A DNA stretch of 64,000 nt from Microbacterium commune (GCF_014836945.1 NZ_JACSPX010000001.1:1201510-1265509); one strand, 5' to 3'; counted from the first letter of the stretch, positions 31,306-39,745 are shown. Notes: generated by a model from the sequence alone, not told the origin. Numbers and translations: made by a program.

Positions 31306-31648
31306 GGTGCTCCGGGCGAAGTTGTGGAAAACGCGCCGTCAAGCGTGATCTTCCCCTGTGGATAACGTCGGATGCCACGGTAGTCACCGGTGCGGTTAAC
31401 AGCAAGCCGTCCCCGGAAAGACGCGGGTGTGTCGCGTGCGGGCGAGATGTCCACAGTTGTGGATAATGGGTGTGCGCAACTCACCGTCGACTGCCTGATC
31501 ACCCGGGGTGCTCTCCTGTCGCATCCGTGGGCGGATTTGCCCTGCGTCGCGGCAGGTCGTACCCTTAATCGGTTGACTTATGCCATTTAGGCAGTACCCC
31601 CCGTCCCCGGTTGCTGAGACCCGGTGACACCATTCCCGGAGTGATTCC
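31306..31648. promoter_or_regulatory. dnaA promoter region with DnaA boxes
   Basis: On the minus strand TTGCTG (31400-31405), a 17-bp spacer and TACCGT (31377-31382) form a plausible promoter. A perfect DnaA box (31357-31365) lies just past the predicted start, and a second (31458-31466, with TGTCCACA beside it) lies upstream, giving a layout for DnaA autorepression. The rpmH promoter must lie to the right; TTGACT at 31573 is seen but no matching -10. Confidence 0.6.
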
Positions 31649-31786
31649 ATGAGCAAGCGCACTTTCCAGCCCAACAACCGTCGTCGCGCCAAGAAGCACG
31701 GCTTCCGTGCCCGCATGCGCACCCGCGCCGGCCGCGCCATCCTGGCGGCCCGCCGCGCGAAGGGCCGCACCGAGCTCTCGGCCTGA
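31649..31786 (+). CDS. rpmH: 50S ribosomal protein L34
   Basis: A 45-aa highly basic protein with the L34 signature [19 protein letters not shown] and [15 protein letters not shown]. It is the first gene of the conserved rpmH-rnpA-yidD-yidC-jag-rsmG run, transcribed away from dnaA. rnpA follows after 7 bp. Confidence 0.98.
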   Translation: MSKRTFQPNNRRRAKKHGFRARMRTRAGRAILAARRAKGRTELSA

Positions 31787-31793
31787 CAGCTCA

Positions 31794-32144
31794 GTGCTCG
31801 CCCGGCCGAATCGACTCACCCGCGGCGTCGACTACCGACAGGTGGTCCGCCGGGGAACGCGATGCGGCGGGTCGCGCCTGATCACGTCCGTGCTTCGCGG
31901 CGCGGACGATCGGGCTCCCCGGTTCGGGTTCATCATCAGCAGGCAGGTAGGAACCGCTGTGGTTCGAAATACCGTTCGCCGACGCCTGAAGGCGGTGTGC
32001 GCGGAGTTCGTCGACATGGTTCCTGAGGGCACGGATGTCGTCATCCGTGCCCTTCCTGCATCCGCTGACGCGGATTTCGCCTCCCTCCGCGCCGACGTCG
32101 AGCGCTGCCTGCGCCGCGTGCTGGTCGGATCGGCACGGACATGA
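31794..32144 (+). CDS. rnpA: Ribonuclease P protein component
   Basis: A 116-aa basic protein that helps the RNase P RNA mature tRNA 5' ends. The family signature is VRNTVRRRLKAVC, with RLTRGVDYRQVVRRG near the N-terminus. The GTG at 31794 is chosen because it gives the usual length; longer frames overlap rpmH. The stop overlaps the yidD ATG (ATGA). Confidence 0.95.
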   Translation: MLARPNRLTRGVDYRQVVRRGTRCGGSRLITSVLRGADDRAPRFGFIISRQVGTAVVRNTVRRRLKAVCAEFVDMVPEGTDVVIRALPASADADFASLRADVERCLRRVLVGSART

Positions 32145-32491
32145 GCGCGCTGCCGTCCTATGCATTCGGAACGGCGCGGTTTCGGGCATCCGATCTGGTC
32201 CGGGGCGTGCTTCTCGTTCCGCGCAACCTCGTTCTCGCGCTGCTCTCCCTCTACCGCGCGGTGATCTCCCCGCTCTACGGGGACGTGTGCAGGTATTACC
32301 CGTCCTGTTCCGCGTACGCTGTAGGAGCGGTTCAGCAGAACGGCGCCCTGTGGGGAGCAGTGCTCTCGGCGTGGCGCGTGCTGCGTTGCAATCCGTGGAG
32401 CGCGGGTGGCGTCGACGACGTCAAGCCCCACGCTCACTTCCGATACGACCTGACCCCGCGAGGGTTCGTCGTACCTGCTCGAAAGGACTGA
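32141..32491 (+). CDS. yidD: Membrane insertion efficiency factor YidD
   Basis: A 116-aa protein with an amphipathic N-terminal region and the YidD signature: YRAVISPLYGDVCRYYPSCS, with the conserved cysteines, and LRCNPWSAGGVDDV. It assists YidC-dependent membrane insertion. It overlaps rnpA by 4 bp and is 3 bp from yidC. Confidence 0.95.
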   Translation: MSALPSYAFGTARFRASDLVRGVLLVPRNLVLALLSLYRAVISPLYGDVCRYYPSCSAYAVGAVQQNGALWGAVLSAWRVLRCNPWSAGGVDDVKPHAHFRYDLTPRGFVVPARKD

Positions 32492-32494
32492 ACA

Positions 32495-33505
32495 GTGGAC
32501 TTCCTGGGAATCATCCTGTGGCCGCTGAAATGGGCTGTTGAGCTCATCCTCGTCGCCTGGCACTGGCTGTTCACGGCGATAGGAATGGCGCCGGCGGAAG
32601 GCCTGACGTGGGTTCTGTCCATCATCGGCCTGGTCATCGTCGTGCGCGCTGCCGTCTTCCCGCTGTTCGTGAAGCAGATCAAGAGCCAGCGCAAGATGAT
32701 GGAAATCGCGCCTGAGCTGCGGAAAGTCCAGGAGAAGTACCGCGGCAAGAAGGATCAGCTCTCTCGCGAGGCGATGAGCCGCGAGACGATGGCGCTGTAC
32801 AAGAGGCACGGAACGACGCCGATGTCGAGCTGCCTCCCGCTGCTCGTCCAGATGCCGATCTTCTTCGCACTGTTCAGCGTGCTCAACGACGTGCAGAAGA
32901 TCCGCGTCAACCCCGATTTCAGCGGTGTCGGGCTGCTGAACAACGAGCTCACTCAGGAGTTCTACGACGCGAAGCTGTTCGGCACGGTGTCGCTGCACGA
33001 CACGCTCGGAGCCGCAGTAGACGCCCAGAACGTCACGGCTATCGTGCTGCTCGCGACGCTCGTCGTGCTGATGATCGGCTCGCAGTTCTACACCCAGCTG
33101 CAGATCATCTCGAAGAACCTGTCGCCGGAGGCCAAGACCGGCCAGGCGTACCAGATGCAGAAGATCATGCTCTACATCCTGCCCCTGGGCTTCATCTTCT
33201 CGGGTGTCTTCTTCCCGCTCGGTGTCGTCGTCTACTGGTTCATCTCCAACCTGTGGACCATGGGCCAGCAGTTCCTCGTCATCCGCGAGATGCCGACTCC
33301 GGGCTCCGAGGCGGCGAAGGCGCGCGAAGAGCGCCTGGCGCGCAAGGGCAAGGCGATCAACGCCCAGGGAAAGGTCGTCCCGATCGCAGTGTACGAGGCA
33401 GAGCAGCAGCGCAAGCTCGAGGAGATCGAGAAGGCGAAGGCGGTCGCACCCAAGCGTGAGCAGCCGATGGGCAAGAAGCGAGCGAAGAAGAAGGGCTCGA
33501 ACTGA
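32495..33505 (+). CDS. yidC: Membrane protein insertase YidC
   Basis: A 336-aa insertase of the short Gram-positive-like type with five membrane segments. Conserved parts are RAAVFPLFVKQIKSQRKM, TPMSSCLPLLVQMPIFFALF and the late VVYWFISNLWTMGQQ. A long basic C-terminal tail (KKRAKKKGSN) may bind ribosomes. GTG start with GAAAGGA upstream. The stop overlaps the jag ATG. Confidence 0.97.
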   Translation: MDFLGIILWPLKWAVELILVAWHWLFTAIGMAPAEGLTWVLSIIGLVIVVRAAVFPLFVKQIKSQRKMMEIAPELRKVQEKYRGKKDQLSREAMSRETMALYKRHGTTPMSSCLPLLVQMPIFFALFSVLNDVQKIRVNPDFSGVGLLNNELTQEFYDAKLFGTVSLHDTLGAAVDAQNVTAIVLLATLVVLMIGSQFYTQLQIISKNLSPEAKTGQAYQMQKIMLYILPLGFIFSGVFFPLGVVVYWFISNLWTMGQQFLVIREMPTPGSEAAKAREERLARKGKAINAQGKVVPIAVYEAEQQRKLEEIEKAKAVAPKREQPMGKKRAKKKGSN

Positions 33506-33990
33506 TGACCGATGATGTGAAGACCGCTCCGTCGGTCGAAGAGCTCGAGCATGAGGGCGATGTCGCCGCGGACTTCATCGAGGAGCTACTCGACATCGCT
33601 GACATCGACGGCGATCTGAATCTCGATGTCCGCCAGGGGCGCGCGTACGTCTCGGTGGAGGCGGAAGGAGACGGACTCGCGGTGCTGTCGCAGCCCGACA
33701 CCGTTCAGGCCCTGCAGGAGCTGACCCGTCTGGCGGTGCAGAGCAAGACGGGTGCGTTCTCACGACTGATCCTCGACGTCGGCGGCTCCCGCGACACTCG
33801 TCGGCGCCAGCTGGAGCAGTTGGTGGATGCTGCGGTCGCCAAGCTCGATGCAGGTGCCACCCAGGCATCCCTGCCTGCGATGTCCAGCTACGAGCGCAAG
33901 CTCGTGCATGACATCGTGTCGGAGCGCGGCCTCACCTCCGAGTCGTATGGCGACGGTGCCGATCGTCACACCGTGATCTCTCGCGGCTGA
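33505..33990 (+). CDS. jag: KH-R3H RNA-binding protein Jag (KhpB-like)
   Basis: A 161-aa protein with an acidic N-terminus, a KH-like region (~40-95, with LSQPDTVQALQELTRLAVQ) and a C-terminal R3H domain (SSYERKLVHDIVSERGL... through RHTVIS). It binds RNA and is linked to cell-envelope regulation in Gram-positives. It overlaps yidC at TGATG and precedes rsmG by 28 bp that contain a parS-like site. Confidence 0.93.
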   Translation: MTDDVKTAPSVEELEHEGDVAADFIEELLDIADIDGDLNLDVRQGRAYVSVEAEGDGLAVLSQPDTVQALQELTRLAVQSKTGAFSRLILDVGGSRDTRRRQLEQLVDAAVAKLDAGATQASLPAMSSYERKLVHDIVSERGLTSESYGDGADRHTVISRG

Positions 33991-34006
33991 CGGTTCACGT
34001 GAAACG
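33991..34006. promoter_or_regulatory. parS-like site between jag and rsmG
   Basis: CGGTTCACGTGAAACG, matching the centromere consensus TGTTTCACGTGAAACA at 13 of 16 positions including the TTCACGTGAAAC core. It is the first of about sixteen ParB-site candidates up to parA. Confidence 0.75.
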
Positions 34007-34018
34007 AGCGGCGGCGTC

Positions 34019-34645
34019 ATGAGCACTCCCATCGTCGAGTCCGAGCCTGCGGTCGCAGCAGAGCTGTTCGGTGACCGCATCGAGCTGGCTCGACGGTTCA
34101 CTGCGGCGCTCGTCGCTGAGGGTGAGCTGCGCGGATTGATCGGCCCGCTCGAGTTGCCCCGAATCTGGACCCGTCACATTCTGAACTCCGCGATCGCCGC
34201 GCCTCTCTTCTCGGGCTCGGTCGCGGACGTCGGTTCGGGTGCGGGACTGCCCGGTCTCGTCTTGGCGATCAGTCGGCCCGATGTGCGCTGGACGCTCATC
34301 GAGCCGATGGAGCGGCGGGTCACCTGGCTCAACGAGCAGGTCGACGCTCTTGGTCTCGACAACGTGACCGTGATGCGCGCACGTGCTGAGGACGTAGGTC
34401 TCGAGTTCGACGTGGTCACGGCTCGCGCGGTGAGTGCGATGCGCACGCTCATCCCGATCACGGCCCCGCTGGTCAAAGACGGCGGTGAGCTCATCCTGCT
34501 CAAAGGACACAACGTGCCCGCAGAGATCGACTCCGCGCAGAAGGTGCTCAAGAAGCACAGGGTGACCGACGTGACTGTGCAGGTGCTGGGGGAGGACCTG
34601 CTGTCCGAGCCGACGCGCGTCGTCCGCGCCCGCGTCCGCGCCTGA
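34019..34645 (+). CDS. rsmG: 16S rRNA (guanine-N7) methyltransferase RsmG (GidB)
   Basis: A 208-aa SAM-dependent methyltransferase acting on G527 of 16S rRNA. Motif I is VADVGSGAGLPGLVLA (~68-82), preceded by the RHILNSAIAAPLF segment and followed by IEPMERRVTWLNE. Loss in other actinobacteria gives low-level streptomycin resistance. ATG at 34019. It is the last protein-coding gene before the 3-kb centromere region. Confidence 0.96.
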   Translation: MSTPIVESEPAVAAELFGDRIELARRFTAALVAEGELRGLIGPLELPRIWTRHILNSAIAAPLFSGSVADVGSGAGLPGLVLAISRPDVRWTLIEPMERRVTWLNEQVDALGLDNVTVMRARAEDVGLEFDVVTARAVSAMRTLIPITAPLVKDGGELILLKGHNVPAEIDSAQKVLKKHRVTDVTVQVLGEDLLSEPTRVVRARVRA

Positions 34646-34663
34646 CTCCCGCGAGAGGGCCAT

Positions 34664-35684
34664 TGTTTCACGTGAAACACCCCCGCACCCCCGCTCGTTG
34701 AGCGATCGCAGCCGGTCGAAACGCGCTCGCCGCACGCTCGGGAACATGCCGGATTCAGTCGATCCCGCACCTCACGCGCGGGGAGGCGCGCACCCGGCGC
34801 CCCCTAACTCAAGATTGGTTCACGTGAAACGTGGCCCGTAACCAGGATCCTCCGGTGCCTGCCAGCGCCGCCCGGGGCTCGGCTGCCGGTCGTTGAGCGA
34901 GCGCAGCGGGTCGAAACGCACTCCCAGTACGCCTCGGGAACCTGCCGGATCTCGCGGATCGCGCACTTCACGCGCGCGGAGGCGCGCACCCGGGGCACCT
35001 TCCTGGAGATAGGTTTCACGTGAAACGTGGCCCATCAACAGGATCCTTCGGTGTCGGCCAGCTCCGGCAGGGTCTCGGCTCCCGGTCGTTGAGCGAGCGC
35101 AGCGAGTCGAAACGCACTCCCGGCCCGCTCGGGACGACGTCGGATTCTGTGGATCACGCATCTCACGAGCGGGAGGTGCGCATCCGGTGCGCCTTCCTGA
35201 AGATAGGTTTCACGTGAAACGTTGCCCGTCATAGGATCCCTACAACGCCGGCCCGGTCGTTGAGCGAGCGCAGCGAGTGGAAACGCTCTCCCGGCCCGCT
35301 CGGGACGACGTCGGATTCTGTGGATCACGCATCTCACGCGCGGGGAGGCGCCCGCATAGTGCCCTCAAGATTGGTTTCACGTGAAACGGTGCCCGTAAAC
35401 AGGATCCCCCCAATGCCGGCGAGCGCCGGTAGGGGCTCGGCTCCCGGTCGTCGAGCGAGCGAGGCGATTCGGAATGAACACCCGGCAGGCCGCGGGAGGA
35501 TGCCGGATCTAGCGGATCGCGCACCTCACGCGCGGGCAGGCGCGCATCCGGTGCGCCTCCTGAAGATAGGTTTCACGTGAAACGTTGCCCGTCGACAGGA
35601 TCCCTCCGATGCCGGCCAGCACCGGTAGGGGCTCTGCTCCCGGTCGTTGAGCGAGCGAAGCGAGTCGAAACGCTGTCCCGGCAC
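34664..35684. repeat. parS array 1: tandem ~195-bp units, each with a parS site and a REP-like element
   Basis: Six parS copies start at 34664 (perfect TGTTTCACGTGAAACA), 34816, 35012, 35206, 35373 and 35569, spaced 152, 196, 194, 167 and 196 bp. All but the first read G/TGTTTCACGTGAAACG or one base different. Between them the same block recurs: CCCGTnAACAGGATCC after parS, then the REP-like GTTGAGCGAGCGCAGCGAG in plus orientation, then GGATCGCGCACCTCACGCG and a CCTGAAGATAG before the next parS. No credible gene lies in 34646-36058; open frames here follow the repeat. Confidence 0.9.
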
Positions 35685-35819
35685 GCGGGTAGCCCCCGAG
35701 ATCGAACGCGATGTTGGCGAGCACGGATGGCAGGCAGCTTGCACGACACCGGCGTGTAGCGTTGCTCTGCATTGCAGTGTCACGGCCGGTTTGACGGTCC
35801 CAGCGCCCGTAGCCAGACG

Positions 35820-35835
35820 TGTTTCACGTGAAACG
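35820..35835. promoter_or_regulatory. Isolated parS site
   Basis: TGTTTCACGTGAAACG, 15 of 16 to consensus, outside the 195-bp repeat. The stretch 35685-36058 around it is unique, noncoding and less GC-rich; nothing else is recognised in it. Confidence 0.85.
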
Positions 35836-36058
35836 TTGACAAAGACGTTGGCTGTTGGATGCCCTGTCGTGAGTAGCGCCGTCGCTCCCGACGCCATGAG
35901 ACAGCATCCGCGCGTATGTGCCTTGCTGGATCGGCGCCGATCTGATGTCCCGCATGCGATCATTGACCGTCTCTGCACATGTGGGCCGGTCGCTGTATTG
36001 CCCACACATGCCGTAAACGCAGGTACAGCGGCGGTGCCTGCTCCTCTACAGTTCCTCA

Positions 36059-36358
36059 ATGACTGGATACACGTACATTCTTCGATGCGCTGATGGAACC
36101 TTCTATGCAGGCAGTACCAAGCACCTTGACGACCGACTTGCTGCCCATCAGCTCGGGCTCGGTAGCGACTACACATCGAACCGCCGCCCGGTAGAACTGG
36201 TGTGGTGGTGCGAGTTGGATCGCATCGACGAAGCCTTCGCCCTCGAGAAGCAGATCCAGGGATGGAGCCACACAAAACGACGGGCGTTCATCGAGGGCGG
36301 TTTTGACGCGATCAGAGGTTGGAGCTCGCGCGAGCGAGCTGTGCGTTCGCGTGAGTGA
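36059..36358 (+). CDS. Small GIY-YIG nuclease-domain protein
   Basis: A 99-aa single-domain GIY-YIG protein. The motif pair appears as YTYIL at residues 4-8 and YAGST at ~16-20, followed by RLAAHQLG with the conserved Arg, an aromatic PVELVWW strand and the metal-binding Glu in FALEKQIQGWSH. It resembles the UPF0213/YhbQ group; no DNA-targeting domain is present. TACAGT 6 nt upstream suggests a leaderless mRNA. It sits alone between two parS/REP arrays whose REP elements point in opposite directions. Its role is unknown; a link to the repeats is only inferred. Confidence 0.88.
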   Translation: MTGYTYILRCADGTFYAGSTKHLDDRLAAHQLGLGSDYTSNRRPVELVWWCELDRIDEAFALEKQIQGWSHTKRRAFIEGGFDAIRGWSSRERAVRSRE

Positions 36359-36369
36359 TCAACGAGCGA

Positions 36370-36385
36370 TGTTTCACGTGAAACA
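36370..36385. promoter_or_regulatory. Perfect parS site downstream of the GIY-YIG gene
   Basis: TGTTTCACGTGAAACA, 16 of 16 to the ParB consensus, 12 bp after the GIY-YIG stop. Confidence 0.92.
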
Positions 36386-36814
36386 GGACCGGACAGGCGG
36401 TTGAGGTCATTCAGTCGATGGATGCATTACCGGAGCGCGACGCGTCTCATCTACCGATGTCCCGGGGCCGCGAAACATCGATGCAGGGTGCCCGGGTTCC
36501 GGTGGATAGCATGCCGATGATCGCCGGGTGAACCTCGCGCGTCTGTACGCTTGAACATCTAGTTGCTGGCACGACCCGCGGACACCGGCTGCGGGGAAGC
36601 CGCGACGTACCGCGCAGGATGCCCGTGGGCGACGGTATCCGATGTGTCTTCGCGACGCAGGGCTATCTAATTGGCCGACGTGTTTCATATGAGCCGTGGT
36701 CGGTCGCGCTGGTCGACAGATGTCAAGGGAGTGAGGATGCGTTCGGGCGGCCGCAACTGACAGATTCGTCTGGCCGGCGGGACCAGGTCAAGGTCAACCC
36801 TGTGGCCTTGTGCT
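36386..36814. other. Unique noncoding spacer with one decayed parS
   Basis: No convincing gene. At 36681 TGTTTCATATGAGCCG looks like a degenerate parS (right half changed). The rest shows no repeat, RNA or promoter that can be supported. Confidence 0.5.
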
Positions 36815-37548
36815 GCATTTCGGCTCGTCGCTACGCTCCTCGCTCAATGACCGGTGGTGGCCAATGCGGCGACATGATCTCGTCGGTGGGGTCCTCGCTC
36901 AATTCGGTGGTGGCCGACGCGGAGGGAAACTCGGACCACCGTTGCGCCTATTGCCCAGTAAGCGGACGGGCGCAGCTACGGGTGCACATAGGGCGGGTGC
37001 TGACCGCGGGGGACCGCGGAGCGAGTGTTTCACGTGGAACGAGGGCATTTCGACTCGTCGCTACGCTCCTCGCTCAATGGCCGGTGGTCGCCAGTTGCAT
37101 ATCGGGTGAGCGGTGATGCCGGGATCCCCGAGGTGTGTTTCACGTGGAACGAGGGCATTTCGACTCGTCGCTGCGCTTCTCGCTCAATGACCGGACATGG
37201 CGGAAGTGGTTCCCACCCGGTGCATAGCGGGTGAGCGGCGATACCGGCATCCGCAGAGGTGTGTTTCACGTGCAACGCCGGGCATTTCGACTCGTCGCTA
37301 CGCTCCTCGCTCAATGGCCGGTGGTCGCCAGTTGTGTGTCGGGTGGGCGGTGAGCGCGCGGGACTTGGCGGGGGAGTGTTTCGCGTGGACGAGGGCATTT
37401 TGACTCGTCGCTGCGCTCCTCGCTCAATGACCGGTGGTTGCCAGTTGCGTATCGGGTGGGCGGTGAGCGCGCGGGACTTGGCAGAGCGAGTGTTTCACGT
37501 GGAACGCCGGGCATTTTGACTCGTCGCTGCGCTCCTTGCTCAATGAGC
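36815..37548. repeat. parS array 2: tandem ~115-bp units with variant parS and inverted REP-like elements
   Basis: parS-like sites start at 37026, 37136, 37262, 37377 and 37491 (spacing 110, 126, 115, 114 bp). They read TGTTTCACGTGGAACG (three), TGTTTCACGTGCAACG and a decayed TGTTTCGCGTGGACGA. Each is followed by GAGGGCATTTCGACTCGTCG and CTCCTCGCTCAATG, the REP-like element in the opposite orientation to array 1, then by a GGTGGTCGCCAGTTG block. A first REP copy without parS is at 36817. No gene is credible between 36359 and 37636. Confidence 0.88.
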
Positions 37549-37636
37549 GGGGGGCGCGGGGATGGTGGCTGATGGCGCGGCGAGTGGGGGAGTCGGAGGG
37601 ATCACGTAGAGTGGAGGACGGTCCCGAAAGGAGTCG

Positions 37637-38569
37637 ATGTTTCACGTGAAACCATCCGACAACGCATCGCCGAACAACGATTTCGGGATGGATACCCCGC
37701 TTGCTCGGGAACTGGCAGACCTCTCCACGAGACGTAAGGCCCTCAAGACGATCGAGGTTCAGTTCAGCGGCGAGACCCGCGTCTTCACGGTGTCGAACCA
37801 GAAGGGCGGTGTCGGGAAGACCACGACGGCCGTCAATCTGGCATCCGCCCTCGCCGATCTCGGCGCGAAAGTACTGGTGATCGACCTCGATCCGCAGGGA
37901 AATGCATCGACGGCCCTCGGAGTGAAGCACTCGGCTGACACCAAGAGCATCTACGACGTCCTCATCAACGATCTCCCGTTCAGTGAGATCGTTCAAGACA
38001 GCCCGGAATCCGAGAACCTTCGCTGTGCGCCGAGCACGATTCACCTCGCGGGCGCGGAGATCGAGCTGGTATCGCAGGTCGCGCGAGAATTCCGTCTGCG
38101 TCGCGCACTGGAGGAGTTCCTGCGCGACGATCCGGTTGATTTCGTCATCATCGACTGCCCGCCCTCTCTCGGGCTGCTCACCATCAACGCTTTCACGGCG
38201 GCATCCGAAGTGCTCATCCCCATCCAGTGCGAGTACTACGCTCTCGAGGGTCTGAGCCAGCTGCTCGGCAGCATCCAGATGATCCAGAAGCACCTCAATC
38301 CAGAGCTTCACCTGTCGACCATCCTGCTCACGATGTATGACGCGCGCACGCGCCTCGCCCAGCAGGTCGCCGAAGAGGTGCGCACACACTTCCCGCAGCA
38401 GGTGCTCAACGCCGTCATCCCACGTTCCGTGCGGGTGTCTGAGGCTCCCAGCTTCGGACAGACCGTCATCTCGTATGACGGCACGTCGGCGGGAGCCGTG
38501 GCCTACCGGGAAGCAGCAGTCGAGATCGCGCAGCGCAAGGAATCCGCCGCGCAGAACAAGGGAGCATGA
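37637..38569 (+). CDS. parA: Chromosome-partitioning ATPase ParA
   Basis: A 310-aa Walker-type ATPase that moves ParB-parS complexes over the nucleoid. The deviant Walker A KGGVGKTTT is at ~56-64 (K61), with DLDPQGNAS and the IIDCPPSLG motif following. A ~45-residue N-terminal extension precedes the domain. The ATG at 37637 has AAAGGAG and lies inside a parS site, so its first residues MFHVK are encoded by parS. The stop overlaps the parB ATG. Confidence 0.97.
   Translation: MFHVKPSDNASPNNDFGMDTPLARELADLSTRRKALKTIEVQFSGETRVFTVSNQKGGVGKTTTAVNLASALADLGAKVLVIDLDPQGNASTALGVKHSADTKSIYDVLINDLPFSEIVQDSPESENLRCAPSTIHLAGAEIELVSQVAREFRLRRALEEFLRDDPVDFVIIDCPPSLGLLTINAFTAASEVLIPIQCEYYALEGLSQLLGSIQMIQKHLNPELHLSTILLTMYDARTRLAQQVAEEVRTHFPQQVLNAVIPRSVRVSEAPSFGQTVISYDGTSAGAVAYREAAVEIAQRKESAAQNKGA
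37638..37653. promoter_or_regulatory. parS site overlapping the parA start codon
   Basis: TGTTTCACGTGAAACC, 15 of 16 to consensus, beginning at the T of the parA ATG (37637-37639), so parS is translated as FHVK. The AAAGGAG ribosome-binding site is 4-10 bp to the left. Confidence 0.92.
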
Positions 38570-39552
38570 TGGCCAAGCGCACTGGACTCGGTCGGGGAAT
38601 CGGCGCACTCATCCCGACGACGGATCAGGCTGAGCGGCCGGTCGACGTCTTCTTCCCCGGCGCGTCGAAGGTGAAGACGGATGCTGTGCCCGCAGCGTTG
38701 GAGCAGGGGGGCCCCGCCGCTGAAGATGCGGAGCTGTCGCAGGTCCCCGGCATCCGTCTGATCCAGATCGACCCGAACAGCATCGTCCCCAACCCCCGCC
38801 AGCCTCGTACGCACTTCGACGAGGACCACCTCGCCGAACTCGTGCACAGCGTGCGCGAATTCGGGGTCCTGCAGCCGGTCATCGTCCGGCAGAACGCCGA
38901 CGGCGAGTATGAGCTGATCATGGGGGAGCGGCGCACCCGCGCCGCCCGTGAGGCCAGCCTGACCACGATCCCTGCGATCGTGCGGGAAACGGCAGATGAG
39001 GACCTGCTGCGCGACGCGCTCCTCGAGAACCTGCACCGATCGCAGCTGAACCCGCTCGAGGAGGCATCCGCCTATCAGCAGCTGCTGGAGGATTTCGGGA
39101 TCACGCAGGAAGAGCTCGCCGCGCGTATCGGACGCTCGCGTCCGCAGATCAGCAACACCATTCGGCTTCTGCGTCTGCCGTTGCCCGTGCAGCAGCGCGT
39201 CGCGGCCGGCGTTCTCTCGGCCGGTCACGCTCGTGCGATCCTCTCGGCCGAGACGCCCGAGCAGATGCAGCGCCTCGCCGACAAGGTCGTGAACGAAGAC
39301 CTCTCGGTGCGAGCCACGGAAGCCGCCGCGAAGACCGTATCGGCCACGGGTGCGTCGACGAGCAAGCCCACCGCCGGTGCGCGCCGCGCGTACCTCGACG
39401 AGGTCTCGCACAAGCTCGGCGACCGTCTGAACACACGTGTCCAGATCGCTCTCGGTGCACGAAAAGGCCAGCTCAAGATCGAATTCGCATCGATCCAGGA
39501 TCTCAACCGCATCCTCGCCGAGCTCGGCGAAGAGGAGTTCGGAACGCGCTGA
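38566..39552 (+). CDS. parB: Chromosome-partitioning protein ParB
   Basis: A 328-aa CTP-dependent DNA clamp. The N-terminal domain contains the CTP-binding GERRTRAA (120-127) and LLENLHRSQLNPLEEA; a helix-turn-helix near 178-200 (ITQEELAARIGRSRPQISN) reads parS; the C-terminal dimerisation domain ends at 328. Its targets are the parS sites at 34.0-37.65 kb. ATG at 38566 overlaps the parA stop; the in-frame ATG at 38569 is an alternative. Confidence 0.97.
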   Translation: MMAKRTGLGRGIGALIPTTDQAERPVDVFFPGASKVKTDAVPAALEQGGPAAEDAELSQVPGIRLIQIDPNSIVPNPRQPRTHFDEDHLAELVHSVREFGVLQPVIVRQNADGEYELIMGERRTRAAREASLTTIPAIVRETADEDLLRDALLENLHRSQLNPLEEASAYQQLLEDFGITQEELAARIGRSRPQISNTIRLLRLPLPVQQRVAAGVLSAGHARAILSAETPEQMQRLADKVVNEDLSVRATEAAAKTVSATGASTSKPTAGARRAYLDEVSHKLGDRLNTRVQIALGARKGQLKIEFASIQDLNRILAELGEEEFGTR

Positions 39553-39567
39553 CCCGAATCGGCGTCC

Positions 39568-39622
39568 GCGCTCAAGACAGGTGAGCACCGGGGTGACCCG
39601 GTGCTCACCTGTTCTTGAGCGC
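39568..39622 (+). terminator. Long hairpin terminator after parB
   Basis: Two arms of about 25 nt (GCGCTCAAGACAGGTGAGCA... pairing with ...TGCTCACCTGTTCTTGAGCG) with one bulge and a GTGA loop, starting 16 bp after the parB stop. Confidence 0.75.
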
Positions 39623-39745
39623 GCAGGCCCGCCGGCGGTTCAGGGCGCACACCGTTCTGTACCGCTTTTCGATCGCCTTCGCACGCCCCTTTCTGCACCC
39701 GACCTGCTTCGGTAGCATCCGGAACACTGGCAGAGGAGGGGCATC

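Noticed and set aside
34687..35772. Several 60-110-codon frames in the first parS array
   Set aside because: They are the repeat unit read in different frames (recurring REVRDP, SLNDR and FHVK segments), with no independent start signals.
36059..36358. Homing endonuclease or intron-encoded GIY-YIG protein
   Set aside because: No intron or intein signals, no DNA-binding module and no interrupted host gene; it is a stand-alone single-domain protein.
36810..37519. Frames encoding CFTWNEG and RRYAPRSM repeats in the second array
   Set aside because: These are translations of the 115-bp repeat and parS, not proteins; frame breaks between units are frequent.
34664..37548. CRISPR array
   Set aside because: Units are 110-196 bp and share nearly their whole length; there are no short unique spacers between constant repeats and no cas genes.
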